Virus record (IMG/VR): IMGVR_UViG_3300048582_000255
Span: 1 to 39,440 of that record
Length of the DNA stretch: 39,440 nt
Reading direction: 5' to 3' (one strand)
From: a virus
Both the position numbers and the translations under genes were made by a program. This document shows positions 1 to 8,025 of the stretch, in pieces. Positions within the stretch are counted from its first letter, which is position 1, and each line of letters starts with the position of its first letter. The notes beneath the pieces were generated by a model. The model did no database searches. It was not told the DNA's origin and saw nothing but the letters and a program-made list of their open reading frames with translations.

Positions 1-358
1 TTATTTTATCTCTAACCAGCATCATGGAGCTAGGGTGCATTACTAAAACCTTCTGTTGTGATTTTAGATTTTCAATTTCAATAAATAGCTGATTGATTTT
101 GTGCAGAACTTCTTCCTCAAACATATTTATATTTAGATTAAAGTGTTTGGGTTCTGATAAAATTGTGATATACCTCGAACATTCAATAAAATTTAAACGC
201 TCAATTCTACCTGTTCCCATTTCTGATTCAGTAACCTGAAATATAGCTACATCTTTGCTATCATCGATACTAATAACAATCCCTTTCCAGGTATCTTCAT
301 TAACCTGAAAATAAACAGTATCTAGCTCTTTTAATTTTTTGTTTTTTTTATCAATCAT
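1..358 (-). CDS. Hypothetical protein, 3' end cut off by the window edge
   Basis: An open frame runs from an ATG at 358 to the left edge without a stop, giving 119 codons of an incomplete protein. It opens with a Lys-rich stretch (MIDKKNKKLKELDTVYF), followed by a likely beta-rich segment and then an acidic, probably helical segment (NMFEEEVLHKINQLFIEIENL). No family is recognised. It is the third gene of a same-strand series (1443 to 1126, 1012 to 557, 358 onward) in which attC-like palindromes separate the genes, so it may be a cassette gene. The composition looks protein-like, so the frame is probably real. Confidence 0.6.
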   Translation of the reverse strand, partial: MIDKKNKKLKELDTVYFQVNEDTWKGIVISIDDSKDVAIFQVTESEMGTGRIERLNFIECSRYITILSEPKHFNLNINMFEEEVLHKINQLFIEIENLKSQQKVLVMHPSSMMLVRDKI

Positions 359-437
359 TTTGAGTGATTATTTAATATTAAAAATAGAGGAAGCTTTTTT
401 TGAGGCAAAAAAATAAATGCGCCATTAAAACGGCTTC

Positions 438-490
438 ATAACAGTCAATAAGCGAGACTATCGCCATCGCTTATTTTGGTGTTATAGTCG
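438..490 (-). repeat. attC-like imperfect palindrome 1
   Basis: ATAACA (438-443) pairs with TGTTAT (480-485). Inside these, AATAAGCGA (447-455) pairs perfectly with TCGCTTATT (467-475), leaving an 11-nt loop and short unpaired spacers. Outer R-box-like ends, an unpaired spacer and an inner stem are the layout of integron attC sites. It lies 3' of the 557-1012 gene. There is no T-run, so it is not a normal terminator. The ends (GTTATGA on the minus strand) do not fit the GTTRRRY consensus well, so the integron reading is tentative. Confidence 0.4.
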
Positions 491-556
491 ATAGCTTAGT
501 TTCTCGCTCCAATACTATTTATCGCAGGAAAAAGAAATAAAAAGCCATCGCACTTG

Positions 557-1012
557 TTATATCGTGTTAATGTCTACTGCTAATCCCTGTTCAATTAGTC
601 CAAACACATCAAAATGATTTTCAAACAAATTTGGATATACTAAATAAGATATTTGTTCACTAAGCCAACATTTATTTTCCATTGCCCATTTTGTGAGTAT
701 ATCTCTTTCTCCACAAGGAAGAAACATCCCTTCAATAGGTACAACTAACTCATTATCTATTTGTACTTTTTTAATCAAATCAGATATAGGTCTAAGAATT
801 GGTTTTATACAACTATCATTTATACTTGATATGTAAACAAGCGTATCACTTTCAATATCAACATGAATATCTCCATCTTTTCTGATTTTCATTTTTGACA
901 TTTCTTGCTTATTCCTCAATTTTGTATGCCAAAAATTCAACTTATAAGGAAGATATGGTGCAATATGTTTTGCTTCTAATTTCCCCTCGCTTTTTTTTAT
1001 TTCTTTTTCCAT
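557..1012 (-). CDS. Hypothetical protein with a PILRPISDL motif
   Basis: A 151-aa soluble protein with a basic N-terminus. From memory, two segments are characteristic of a Bacteroidota mobile-element family of unknown function: APYLPYKLNFW near residue 18 and KPILRPISDLIKKV near residue 70. No catalytic motif or membrane segment is visible. The gene lies between two attC-like palindromes and runs in the same direction as its neighbours. Its role is unknown; its presence suggests mobile or phage accessory DNA. Confidence 0.75.
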   Translation of the reverse strand: MEKEIKKSEGKLEAKHIAPYLPYKLNFWHTKLRNKQEMSKMKIRKDGDIHVDIESDTLVYISSINDSCIKPILRPISDLIKKVQIDNELVVPIEGMFLPCGERDILTKWAMENKCWLSEQISYLVYPNLFENHFDVFGLIEQGLAVDINTI

Positions 1013-1057
1013 TTTTCGTTCTAATTAAATTTATTCTTTAAAGTCGCTACCAGACTA

Positions 1058-1116
1058 TAACAGCAATTTGGCGAAAATACGTACTGTGTTTAGGTTCGCC
1101 AAGTTGCGAAACGTTA
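1058..1116 (-). repeat. attC-like imperfect palindrome 2
   Basis: TTGGCGAA (1068-1075) pairs perfectly with TTCGCCAA (1095-1102). Outside these, GCAA (1063-1066) pairs with TTGC (1104-1107), and TAAC (1058-1061) pairs with GTTA (1113-1116), with single or few unpaired bases between blocks. The stepwise stem with extrahelical bases resembles an integron attC site. It begins about 10 nt after the stop of the 1126-1443 gene, where a cassette attC would sit. It shares the decamer GACTATAACA with palindrome 1 in inverted orientation. Confidence 0.4.
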
Positions 1117-1125
1117 CCTGCCATT

Positions 1126-1443
1126 TTAAGACAGTGCAACGTTAAGTTCTTCTTGAGTGGCATCACTTGGGAAAATATGGCTCGGTTCGTGACAAGTCAA
1201 GCATACTGCTCCCTTTTCAGAACTTTTTAAATACATCCCATTTATATGACCATTATTACAGCAATGTAATGGGTTTTCATACCATTCATCAGGAACTCCC
1301 ATAAAAAGTTCTTTACCTTCTTCTTTCGCTTTTTCAATGCGTTTGTTAAGCCATATTTCTAACTTTTCCTGACGAGAAAAAACGGCAGGTAACACATTAT
1401 TTGCGTCAGTGGGGTTTTCGTTTTTTAAATTATCTTTCTGCAT
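1126..1443 (-). CDS. Small zinc-ribbon-like hypothetical protein
   Basis: A 105-aa protein. The C-terminal half carries a likely metal site, CCNNGH around residues 61-66 followed by CLTC about 15 residues later and then a His, as in small treble-clef or zinc-ribbon proteins. The N-terminal half is polar and probably helical (RQEKLEIWLNKRIEKAKEEG). No specific function can be assigned. An attC-like palindrome follows the stop codon directly. It is the outermost gene of the cassette-like stretch next to the phage accessory operon. Confidence 0.7.
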   Translation of the reverse strand: MQKDNLKNENPTDANNVLPAVFSRQEKLEIWLNKRIEKAKEEGKELFMGVPDEWYENPLHCCNNGHINGMYLKSSEKGAVCLTCHEPSHIFPSDATQEELNVALS

Positions 1444-1526
1444 ATTATTAAGTTTTGTTTTTTAAATGAAGTTGAGTGGTTCAAATCCCCACCGAACGCA
1501 AATAATCGTAACGTTATGAATCCATT

Positions 1527-1679
1527 TCAAATCCTCTCATCCAAATACTTCTCAGGATATTTGATTCCTGTTTTTGGGGATGGAGTTTCAATTTTCTTAC
1601 GGCTGGTGTAACACAGTACCGCAAAGCTCAGCGCTATACATGCCAGCAAGCGAAGAGAAATTTTTTCGTAAGCGCTCAC
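1527..1679 (-). CDS. 50-aa single-pass membrane protein, GTG start
   Basis: The frame starts with GTG at 1679, and the stop TGA of the upstream gene (1676-1678) overlaps it as GTGA, an arrangement typical of translational coupling. The product starts with SAYEKISLRL, has one hydrophobic segment of about 18 residues (LLACIALSFAVLCY) and ends in a charged tail (KKIETPSPKTG...). It is the last gene of the 4932-to-1527 operon. Small membrane proteins in phage accessory regions can act in exclusion or lysis control, but nothing here identifies a function. Confidence 0.55.
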   Translation of the reverse strand: MSAYEKISLRLLACIALSFAVLCYTSRKKIETPSPKTGIKYPEKYLDERI

Positions 1680-2098
1680 GGTTTTTTGCTTTTCCAATAC
1701 GTAGTGATAACGGGGTACCAGCCTTCAGGTGTGCGCGCTTGGCTTTGGATGCGGCACGGAACAGATGAATCATTGCATCCTGCTATTCCCTTGATGAACT
1801 CTGTTAATGCTTTCCCGTGGCAAATCCATTCGTTTACGGTTTTGTGGCCTGATTGCTTTGGCTTCATAAATGCAGCGCCTTCCACATACTCCAGTGAAGC
1901 TCTTATGTGCAATTGAAGATTCTCTTCATCTTGGCCTAGCTCTATGTAGCAGGTCATTTTCTCATCAATGGTTTCGAGTTGAGGAAAAAAACACAACAAG
2001 GCTTCTTTGTTAATGGAAATCATGGCTTGGCGTGCTGTTAATACAGGTACTACATTCTTTTTTTTTACCTGAAGTGATTCTAAGTTAATCTTTTTCAT
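1676..2098 (-). CDS. Hypothetical phage protein
   Basis: A 140-aa protein with no recognised family. It is mixed alpha/beta with a basic N-terminus (MKKINLESLQVKKKN) and ends in WYPVITTYWKSKKP. It follows the 287-aa gene by 8 nt and overlaps the next small membrane-protein gene (GTGA), so the three are co-transcribed. A role linked to the 287-aa protein is possible but unsupported. Confidence 0.7.
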   Translation of the reverse strand: MKKINLESLQVKKKNVVPVLTARQAMISINKEALLCFFPQLETIDEKMTCYIELGQDEENLQLHIRASLEYVEGAAFMKPKQSGHKTVNEWICHGKALTEFIKGIAGCNDSSVPCRIQSQARTPEGWYPVITTYWKSKKP

Positions 2099-2106
2099 GG
2101 CTTTAT

Positions 2107-2970
2107 TTATTTACGTGAATTTTCAATGCGTTGTTTTGCAATATCTACTTGGCGGCTCATTTCGAAGAGCACGGTATACCAGTTCATTGCTTTGGTTTTT
2201 TCCAAATCTCCAAATTTTGTGTTGGACATTTCTAGGATCACACCAGGCCAACCGTAATTGTTACCTACGCGCACAACTTCTGGAGCACCTTCTTCTTTCT
2301 GTTCATCCACCGGAAAGAGGTTTTGGAATTTTTCCACCAATTGCACATCATGAAAGGATTTTGCGTAGAGGTAAACAGATGTTGCAGTGATCTTGGAAAC
2401 AGTGCGCTGTAATTTTTGAGCGCGCTCTTTTACTGTGTATTGGTTGAACGGTTCTCGCACGTCTCCATTCCATTCCGCTGATTTTTTGAACGTGTGTATA
2501 TCTTTGCGCATGGGCCTGAATAGGCATGCAATAATCTCATACACCTTCGTGAAATCTTTTTCCTTGGATGCAATCACAAAGGCATCATCCATGGTTGTCA
2601 TTTCTAAGATGGAAGAAGTTCGGAGCATTTCCACTGGAGCATGAAGATCTTTGTGGAGTTTGTCCAGGAAAGTAGAAGGCCATTTATTAAAGCGTGGCGT
2701 TTCAAAAATCCATTCCAAATGCGGATAAATATCTACCCAAGTTGCAGCTGGGATGTTTAACACAAGTTCCAAGGCTGGTTGTGGTGTGAGCATGTAAGGC
2801 AATAGCGCAATTTTCATGGCTTCTTTATCTTGCTGAGATAGTTTTGCAATGTGGTTTTTGTACAAAAACGAAATGCTTTGAAGCTGTTTTTCATTCAATT
2901 CAGAATAACACGAAGCCATTTGAAACAAGGCTGTTTTTCCTGTTGGTGATTGGAGGGTGATTGATTTCAT
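2107..2970 (-). CDS. Hypothetical phage protein, largely helical
   Basis: A 287-aa protein that appears mostly alpha-helical, with an aromatic, charged C-terminus (NWYTVLFEMSRQVDIAKQR). There are no transmembrane segments or nucleotide-binding motifs. It begins 2 nt after the stop of the ASCH-like gene and belongs to the repressor-controlled accessory operon. The C-terminal segment faintly recalls phage tail-assembly proteins, but the match is too weak for a name. Confidence 0.7.
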   Translation of the reverse strand: MKSITLQSPTGKTALFQMASCYSELNEKQLQSISFLYKNHIAKLSQQDKEAMKIALLPYMLTPQPALELVLNIPAATWVDIYPHLEWIFETPRFNKWPSTFLDKLHKDLHAPVEMLRTSSILEMTTMDDAFVIASKEKDFTKVYEIIACLFRPMRKDIHTFKKSAEWNGDVREPFNQYTVKERAQKLQRTVSKITATSVYLYAKSFHDVQLVEKFQNLFPVDEQKEEGAPEVVRVGNNYGWPGVILEMSNTKFGDLEKTKAMNWYTVLFEMSRQVDIAKQRIENSRK

Positions 2971-2972
2971 GC

Positions 2973-3596
2973 TTACTTTTTTATTTGTTTAAATTCGATT
3001 ACCCAAACCCAAGGATTTGAATCCCATGATTCAGCACCGTTGATTGATTCCCAAAGTGATTCAAATGATAATTTTGGATGAAATGTTGCAGAATTTTGAT
3101 CTAAATAATCTTTATATCCCATTCTATCCTCTGCTCCATCAATTCCTTCAGCAATTGCATCATCCTCCGAAATATCCTGCAAACGCTCCACTTTGATTGA
3201 TGTGATTTGTAGCCAAATGCGAGCTCTTGATTTCGGCATGTGAATAGAAGGTCTCCATCTTCCTTCAACAATATGTTCCTTTATATTAATTCCATTTAAA
3301 TTTAAAACTGAAGCCTTGTATGCTGTTGCCCCATGTTCAACAAAAAGGGGTGCCCAGGTTTCTCTCACCCAAAGCACATCTCCCACTCCTCCGTATGGGC
3401 AATGATACTCAGGTAGATGAAGTACCGAACCTGCTATAAATTCAAAATCGAATTGTCTACCTGTTCTCTGTCTTATTTCATAGCTTTTAGTCCAGTTTTT
3501 ATGTGGCTGAGGCTTCACTACTCGCCTCGTCATTGTTTTGCGCCCTTCCATGATTGCCTGAACCATGGGAGTGCTAAATAATATCGGTCTTTCCAT
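2973..3596 (-). CDS. ASCH-like phage protein
   Basis: A 207-aa protein with the signature of a widespread phage/prophage family that has an ASCH (PUA-related) fold. The N-terminus has PILFSTPMVQAIMEGRKTMTRR, and GDVLWVRETW follows near residue 93. The centre has RPSIHMPKSRARIWLQI and then a VERLQDISEDDAIAEGI segment. ASCH domains are thought to bind RNA or modified nucleotides. In phages these proteins are often mislabelled morphogenetic; their real role is unsettled. The gene is part of the accessory operon starting at 4932. Confidence 0.8.
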   Translation of the reverse strand: MERPILFSTPMVQAIMEGRKTMTRRVVKPQPHKNWTKSYEIRQRTGRQFDFEFIAGSVLHLPEYHCPYGGVGDVLWVRETWAPLFVEHGATAYKASVLNLNGINIKEHIVEGRWRPSIHMPKSRARIWLQITSIKVERLQDISEDDAIAEGIDGAEDRMGYKDYLDQNSATFHPKLSFESLWESINGAESWDSNPWVWVIEFKQIKK

Positions 3597-3743
3597 TTTA
3601 GTCTTGATCTATATCGTTGATACTTTTTTGAATTCTGCGTGGGAAATTAAGCCTCACGTCTCTTCTTGCTTGGTAGGAAGAAGTTTTCACCTTTCTTTGG
3701 AAAAAAGAAAAGCGCTTTTTGGGTCCAAGTGTTTTAACTGTTA

Positions 3744-4034
3744 TCATGCTTCAATTTTTACAGGATACACAGAAAGGTAAATCACATCCTCAACATACAA
3801 TTGTTCTGCTTCATCGTAATTGTTTGGATTGAAGAATTTTAATTCTTTTCCTATACATCTTGGATTTGCAAGGTTGTGTGTTGTAATTTCATCCATCAAC
3901 TCACGCTTGAATGTTTCAAGATGCTTCTTGTCTAAAAGCGTGCAATCGTGTTTTTTTAATTGCTCATAAATTGCCTTCTCAAGCTTATTCTTGGTGGCGT
4001 ATGTGCGCGTTACTTTTACAAAAAATTTGCTCAT
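3744..4034 (-). CDS. Hypothetical protein, 96 aa
   Basis: A basic N-terminal half (MSKFFVKVTRTYATKNKLEKAI...) precedes an acidic C-terminal half ending in VEDVIYLSVYPVKIEA. No motif is recognised. The start ATG overlaps the stop of the upstream 60-aa gene as ATGA, which supports both the start and co-translation. About 150 nt without a gene follow before the ASCH-like gene. Confidence 0.65.
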   Translation of the reverse strand: MSKFFVKVTRTYATKNKLEKAIYEQLKKHDCTLLDKKHLETFKRELMDEITTHNLANPRCIGKELKFFNPNNYDEAEQLYVEDVIYLSVYPVKIEA

Positions 4035-4213
4035 AAATTAATTTTTAATTGATTTTTGGATACTTGATTTTGAAGCGGTTTTCTAGCTTCTAAGTGTTTA
4101 TCTACTTTCTTTTCAAGATATGCAGCATCTTGCTTGAGGCTTTTGCATCTTTTAGAGTTGGCTTGCTTCTGCAATTCGCGCATCTTGAAAACTAATTCTT
4201 CAAATTCTGTCAT
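4031..4213 (-). CDS. Small coiled-coil hypothetical protein
   Basis: A 60-aa, strongly basic, Gln/Lys-rich protein that is probably one long helix (ELVFKMRELQKQANSKRCK...). Its stop overlaps the next start by 4 nt. It is a small accessory operon member of unknown function. Confidence 0.6.
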   Translation of the reverse strand: MTEFEELVFKMRELQKQANSKRCKSLKQDAAYLEKKVDKHLEARKPLQNQVSKNQLKINL

Positions 4214-4251
4214 TATTGTAAGCGCTTTTTGAGATTGTTACGGTTTTTGAG

Positions 4252-4380
4252 TTATAATTCTTTCCTACGGATGTAAGTTGCTACAAGCAATTCAATTTCT
4301 TGCAGTTCCAACAAGCTACAGTTTTCTAAAAACTGTTCCGGCTTAATCTCCAGTGTGAGTATTTTGTCAATTTTTGGCAT
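4252..4380 (-). CDS. Small hypothetical protein, 42 aa
   Basis: The ATG at 4380 (MPKIDKILTLEIK) is preferred over an upstream in-frame ATG. It has a good purine-rich site (AAGGAG, 6 nt upstream), and the longer form would extend far back into the preceding gene. The product ends LLVATYIRRKEL and is likely helical. The stop of the upstream gene lies in the AACATG junction just before the start. Function is unknown. Confidence 0.55.
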   Translation of the reverse strand: MPKIDKILTLEIKPEQFLENCSLLELQEIELLVATYIRRKEL

Positions 4381-4381
4381 G

Positions 4382-4690
4382 TTAATCTCCTTCTTCGTTA
4401 TTGATGTACTGCTTTTGTTTTCCAAATACCAATTTTTCAAGTACTTGAATATCACTGGGGCTTTTGATTCCTTGAAGTTCTACATGATTATCAGATTCTA
4501 GCCAAACGATTACCTTCCTATCTGTGTGGCAAATCGTTACATCAATAGAAAGAGTTCCTATCTTTTTTTTCCAAACTTCATAGTGAAGCTCAGATTCATT
4601 GTTTTTTCGGTCTTCCTTTTGGTGGTGACGATACGCGAAATCAAAACCAATAAGCTTCAGCTTGAGTGGTGTGTTTTTGGTGTACTTCAT
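4382..4690 (-). CDS. Hypothetical protein, possible paralogue of its upstream neighbour
   Basis: A 102-aa protein. After a basic N-terminus it has a beta-rich core (TLSIDVTICHTDRKVIVWL) and then HVELQGIKSPSDIQVLEKLV. The last segment resembles AELDFPGIKDARSLHNLIKFL of the 79-aa protein just upstream, so the pair may be a diverged duplication. Only 2 nt separate the genes. Function is unknown. Confidence 0.65.
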   Translation of the reverse strand: MKYTKNTPLKLKLIGFDFAYRHHQKEDRKNNESELHYEVWKKKIGTLSIDVTICHTDRKVIVWLESDNHVELQGIKSPSDIQVLEKLVFGKQKQYINNEEGD

Positions 4691-4692
4691 AG

Positions 4693-4932
4693 CTAAACAA
4701 TTTCGAGATCTAAAAATTTGATGAGATTGTGCAACGAGCGTGCATCTTTTATTCCTGGGAAGTCGAGTTCAGCGCCTTCCACAATGATATGCACGTTCAT
4801 AATCTCGTTCCTCTTTACAACGTGGATATTGTCTCGCTTCCACCTTTCTTCAATTAGATTTTCCTCGTAAACCTCTTTGCTTGAGTCAAATTCAAAATCA
4901 AGCTTTCTTAGTGCGTGTGTTGATATTGCCAT
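4693..4932 (-). CDS. Hypothetical protein, first gene of the accessory operon
   Basis: A 79-aa acidic protein with a probable beta-hairpin core and a C-terminal GIKDARSLHNLIKFLDL segment shared, loosely, with the next gene. It is the first gene behind a promoter whose -7 box ends 16 nt upstream of the ATG, and three 11-bp operator repeats overlap that promoter. Expression is therefore probably shut off in the lysogen. Confidence 0.65.
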   Translation of the reverse strand: MAISTHALRKLDFEFDSSKEVYEENLIEERWKRDNIHVVKRNEIMNVHIIVEGAELDFPGIKDARSLHNLIKFLDLEIV

Positions 4933-4948
4933 GTTTTTTTATTTGTTG

Positions 4949-4996
4949 CAAATATATACATCTTTGCAACACTTTTGCAACACTTTTGCAACATAT
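4949..4996 (-). promoter_or_regulatory. Early promoter with three tandem repressor-operator repeats
   Basis: On the minus strand, TATATTTG (4956-4949) is a perfect Bacteroidota -7 box (TAnnTTTG), with TTG triplets upstream for -33. Overlapping it are three 11-bp direct repeats on the plus strand: TTGCAACACTT at 4964 and 4975 and TTGCAACATAT at 4986. Eleven base pairs is one helical turn, so bound proteins would sit on one face. The same repeat occurs at the replication promoter near 33786. The rest of 4997-5214 is AT-rich and holds no gene I can support. Confidence 0.75.
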
Positions 4997-5214
4997 TTTT
5001 TAAATAATTTTTGTATATTTTTATAACTTACTGTTAATCAATTTGTTAAAATTTACATTTTATAAAAAAAATTGTTGCAAAATGTAGTGTAGCATTTTTT
5101 TAACTCATTCTGAACATGTTATAATTATATACGTCAAAATAAAAAGACGGCAATGGGTGTACGAATTTGTCAAAACAAAAGAACATTTTGAGGATAAATC
5201 CTTGATTCTTAATA

Positions 5215-6759
5215 TTATCGGATTTGATTGGGAATTGCTTGCCTGAATCCTGCTTTCATCAAGCGCATGTAGAGGCCTGAAACAATGATATCGGCAGTAT
5301 CTGAAAGGTGTGTTGCATGTTCCTGGGCAATGCTTTGGTTTTTCTCACTGCCTTTGTTCTTTTGAATCGCCACTTTCAAGCCGCGCTTGGCTGGAGCATT
5401 GGAAATAGACACTACCAAATCAAAGCAATTGGATTTATTGAAGCGCACTTTAGGAAGCCGCTCATCTTGTTCCTCCAGTAGCTTAGACCACAGCAAATAC
5501 TTATCTTCATGTGATTCATTGGAGATGCCTCTGGTCATTAGCTCTACATTGAAGCCTGCTTTATGAAGCAACTGCTTCACCTCCTGTGCATAGGTCAATC
5601 TACTATTTGCTTGTTCATAGTTACCGGTGGCATCATACCAAAGATAGATCACTCTGTTGAGCATGGGTTTGTAGTATGGTATGAAGTGATCGTTGATTAG
5701 ATCCTGAAGAATGGATGGAGACTTCACGAACATCGACTTCACAAAGCGCAATTCACCTGGATGTGTTTGGGCAACTGATAAACAATTGATTCGAGCTCCC
5801 CAATCCAATGATACATGCAAGGGCTCATTGAGTTGAAGGTCTTTGTCTCCAAGGCAATTGGGGTTGCTGCCTAACTCCAGATTGAGATAGTAATCAGAAT
5901 CAAATGAATTGTAGGTGTGGCGCTTCTCATCAAACCTTGGATAGAAGCCATCTTCAATCTTCTTCATACGGATGTTGCGCACTTCAGCATCGTACATAAA
6001 TGCAGGCATTATGCGCTTGGCATTCAAGAAGTAATCCTTTCCAAGGTTGTGCTTATTGAGAAATGCAGATGCCCGGATGAATACATACTTATCCGGTTCC
6101 TGCTCTGCTAGCTTCTCATACTTCAATACCCATTGGCCTGAAGTGGTAACGGGTGTGGTTGATGCCAATACTACTGAGTGGTGCAATGGGCAATCTTTGA
6201 AGTGTCTCCAGGTACCATCTGGATACTCAGCCTTGCGGAACTTGTTTCCCCTATTGGTAAGCACTACATCATTCATGAACTTGGTTTCATCCAAGCGCGC
6301 TGCTTCATCACCTACTACCCAGTCAACGTTCATACCTCTACCAGATCCAGCTCCAGCATCTTGAGAAAGGAAATGTAATACTGTTCCGTTCCAAAATATG
6401 ATACAGTTCCTGTAATCAAGTGGCGGCTCATACGGCTCAATCCAACCAAGATGTGCAGGAGGTCTCTCACCTACATGGAAATGTTGATTCTTATAAATGC
6501 CGTGTTGCTCCATCCCTGCAATGGTGGAAGGAAGTGTGCGCGTTTTAATGGATTGATACGTTTCACCAACCAACACGCCTGAAGATCTAGGGAGCTGAGT
6601 AACGCAATCAATGATGTACTTGCCCAGAATGGTAGACTTCCCAGTACCACGCCCCCATTCCAAGAATCTATACTTCTGTTGCGCGTACAAGAATAGAACC
6701 TGCGCGAAGTTGTAATCTAGGATTTTAGCTTCTGATATTTCAAGTTCTTCATCACTCAT
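5215..6759 (-). CDS. terL: Terminase large subunit
   Basis: A 514-aa packaging motor and nuclease. Walker A is GRGTGKST (about 36-43), Walker B is DWVVGDEAA (about 146-154, acidic pair near 151), and an ASTTP coupling motif lies near 199. The C-terminal RNase H-like nuclease is marked by SLDWGA (Asp near 319), WYDATGN near 377 and a late DTADIIVSG. Length fits the family. The start overlaps the end of the small-subunit candidate by 8 nt. Unusually, it is the last gene of the head operon rather than the first. The protein drives ATP-dependent DNA packaging at the portal. Confidence 0.9.
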   Translation of the reverse strand: MSDEELEISEAKILDYNFAQVLFLYAQQKYRFLEWGRGTGKSTILGKYIIDCVTQLPRSSGVLVGETYQSIKTRTLPSTIAGMEQHGIYKNQHFHVGERPPAHLGWIEPYEPPLDYRNCIIFWNGTVLHFLSQDAGAGSGRGMNVDWVVGDEAARLDETKFMNDVVLTNRGNKFRKAEYPDGTWRHFKDCPLHHSVVLASTTPVTTSGQWVLKYEKLAEQEPDKYVFIRASAFLNKHNLGKDYFLNAKRIMPAFMYDAEVRNIRMKKIEDGFYPRFDEKRHTYNSFDSDYYLNLELGSNPNCLGDKDLQLNEPLHVSLDWGARINCLSVAQTHPGELRFVKSMFVKSPSILQDLINDHFIPYYKPMLNRVIYLWYDATGNYEQANSRLTYAQEVKQLLHKAGFNVELMTRGISNESHEDKYLLWSKLLEEQDERLPKVRFNKSNCFDLVVSISNAPAKRGLKVAIQKNKGSEKNQSIAQEHATHLSDTADIIVSGLYMRLMKAGFRQAIPNQIR

Positions 6760-7387
6760 TGTCTTCAGCTTCAGCTATTGAATCTATATCTTCAAAGTGT
6801 GCATCTTCTGCCATCTCTGCATATAATTCTGAGGCATCAACCACACCTTTCTTGAGCATTTTACCAAATCCTTTCTCCACTTCTTTTGGTACATTGATTT
6901 GATATATATGTGCTTGAAGTTTAGCAAAATCAAATTTCTCTACATCTTCATCTTTTAATCCTGATGCACTAATGATTCGCTTTTCTGCTTTGTCTTTCAC
7001 TGCCTGAATGATACCGAAATCCTTCACATTGATTTCACTTCCATCTTCAGGATTCAATTTTCGTTCACATTCTGCAATATCACGCATTGCTGATTCAATA
7101 ATTACCATACGCAAGAAATCTTTGGTATATTTCTGCATAGGAGCAAATATATCTTCAGCAGCTTTGAAATCTTTGTAAGCTAATGGCAAAGAGATTGGCG
7201 GATCAAATGTTGCGATGTACTTCTGTATGGCAACTGATCTTATTTTGTTTTCACATAACAAGGCAAATGCACGCTCATATCGCATACAAATTTCACGTTC
7301 CTTATCTGACAACTTACCTGATTCGTGGTAATACTTCTGTATTTTATCAAACAAATCATCTTCTGGAGTTCTTTTATTTTTTTTCAT
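6752..7387 (-). CDS. Terminase small subunit candidate
   Basis: A 211-aa charged, helical protein directly upstream of and overlapping terL, the usual place for the DNA-recognising small subunit. The N-terminal half contains SDKEREICMRYERAFALL and KIRSVAIQKYIATF, which could form an HTH-like recognition region. The C-terminus is very acidic. No diagnostic motif confirms it, so the call rests mainly on position, size and charge pattern. Confidence 0.5.
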   Translation of the reverse strand: MKKNKRTPEDDLFDKIQKYYHESGKLSDKEREICMRYERAFALLCENKIRSVAIQKYIATFDPPISLPLAYKDFKAAEDIFAPMQKYTKDFLRMVIIESAMRDIAECERKLNPEDGSEINVKDFGIIQAVKDKAEKRIISASGLKDEDVEKFDFAKLQAHIYQINVPKEVEKGFGKMLKKGVVDASELYAEMAEDAHFEDIDSIAEAEDNE

Positions 7388-8025
7388 AATCTTTCTAATT
7401 CTGAATTGAATTTTTTGATTCGGTTTTCAATTTTGGCACGCTTGGCAGGGTCTGTTTCCTGGTCCAGCTTCTTGGTTTCGCGTTGGATGTAAACTTTCAG
7501 ATTCTTCACCCGGCTAAATACTTCTGCTGATGCTGAGACTTTCAAGTAATCATGCGGAACGATTCCATTATCAACCTCTTCTTTTTGTTTGTTCATGGAT
7601 TCAATTTTGTGTTGAACCTCCATGATTTCCTTGGCTATTTCATATCGTAGGTTATCAGTTGCAGCTTCATGCAAGCGCCCGTGTAAGTGACCGCGTTGTT
7701 TGTACAATAGCTTCCAATCTTCATAAAACTTTTCCTTAAATGTGGATACCTCTGCCGATGGGTAATGAATGCTTGGTTGAAGATGAATGGAAGATGCTAT
7801 ACTTATTTGCGGTTCTGGAACTGGAGGCGGCTCATGCTCCTGTACATATTGATTGAAAAAGTTTATCAAATATTGAATGTTGCTTTGGTTTGATCCAATC
7901 TTGAGCAACGTTTCTTTTACAACCTTTTTGCCTGATAAATCAAAAAAAAGGGAAACCCCGTTTTCATACGATTGTTTCCCTTCTTTAAAATTGTCAATGA
8001 ACGATTTAATTTCCTGTAGATTCAT
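7384..8025 (-). CDS. Hypothetical virion or assembly protein
   Basis: A 213-aa protein with a Pro-rich linker (HEPPPVPEP, about residue 64) between two helical parts. The C-terminal part is coiled-coil-like and very basic (KNLKVYIQRETKKLDQE...). Its ATG lies 20 nt inside the end of the 81-aa gene, in the +1 frame relative to it. It overlaps the TerS candidate by 4 nt. A tail-assembly chaperone or head-completion role is possible from position only. Confidence 0.55.
   Translation of the reverse strand: MNLQEIKSFIDNFKEGKQSYENGVSLFFDLSGKKVVKETLLKIGSNQSNIQYLINFFNQYVQEHEPPPVPEPQISIASSIHLQPSIHYPSAEVSTFKEKFYEDWKLLYKQRGHLHGRLHEAATDNLRYEIAKEIMEVQHKIESMNKQKEEVDNGIVPHDYLKVSASAEVFSRVKNLKVYIQRETKKLDQETDPAKRAKIENRIKKFNSELERL

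Noticed and set aside
1470-1520. A complete tRNA gene
   Set aside because: The T-arm-like segment has two mismatches, and no acceptor 5' strand, D-arm or anticodon arm can be built upstream.
4997-5214. A fifth late promoter (TACGAATTTG near 5160)
   Set aside because: It lacks GTCCTTG, the alternating spacer, an upstream terminator and a gene start.
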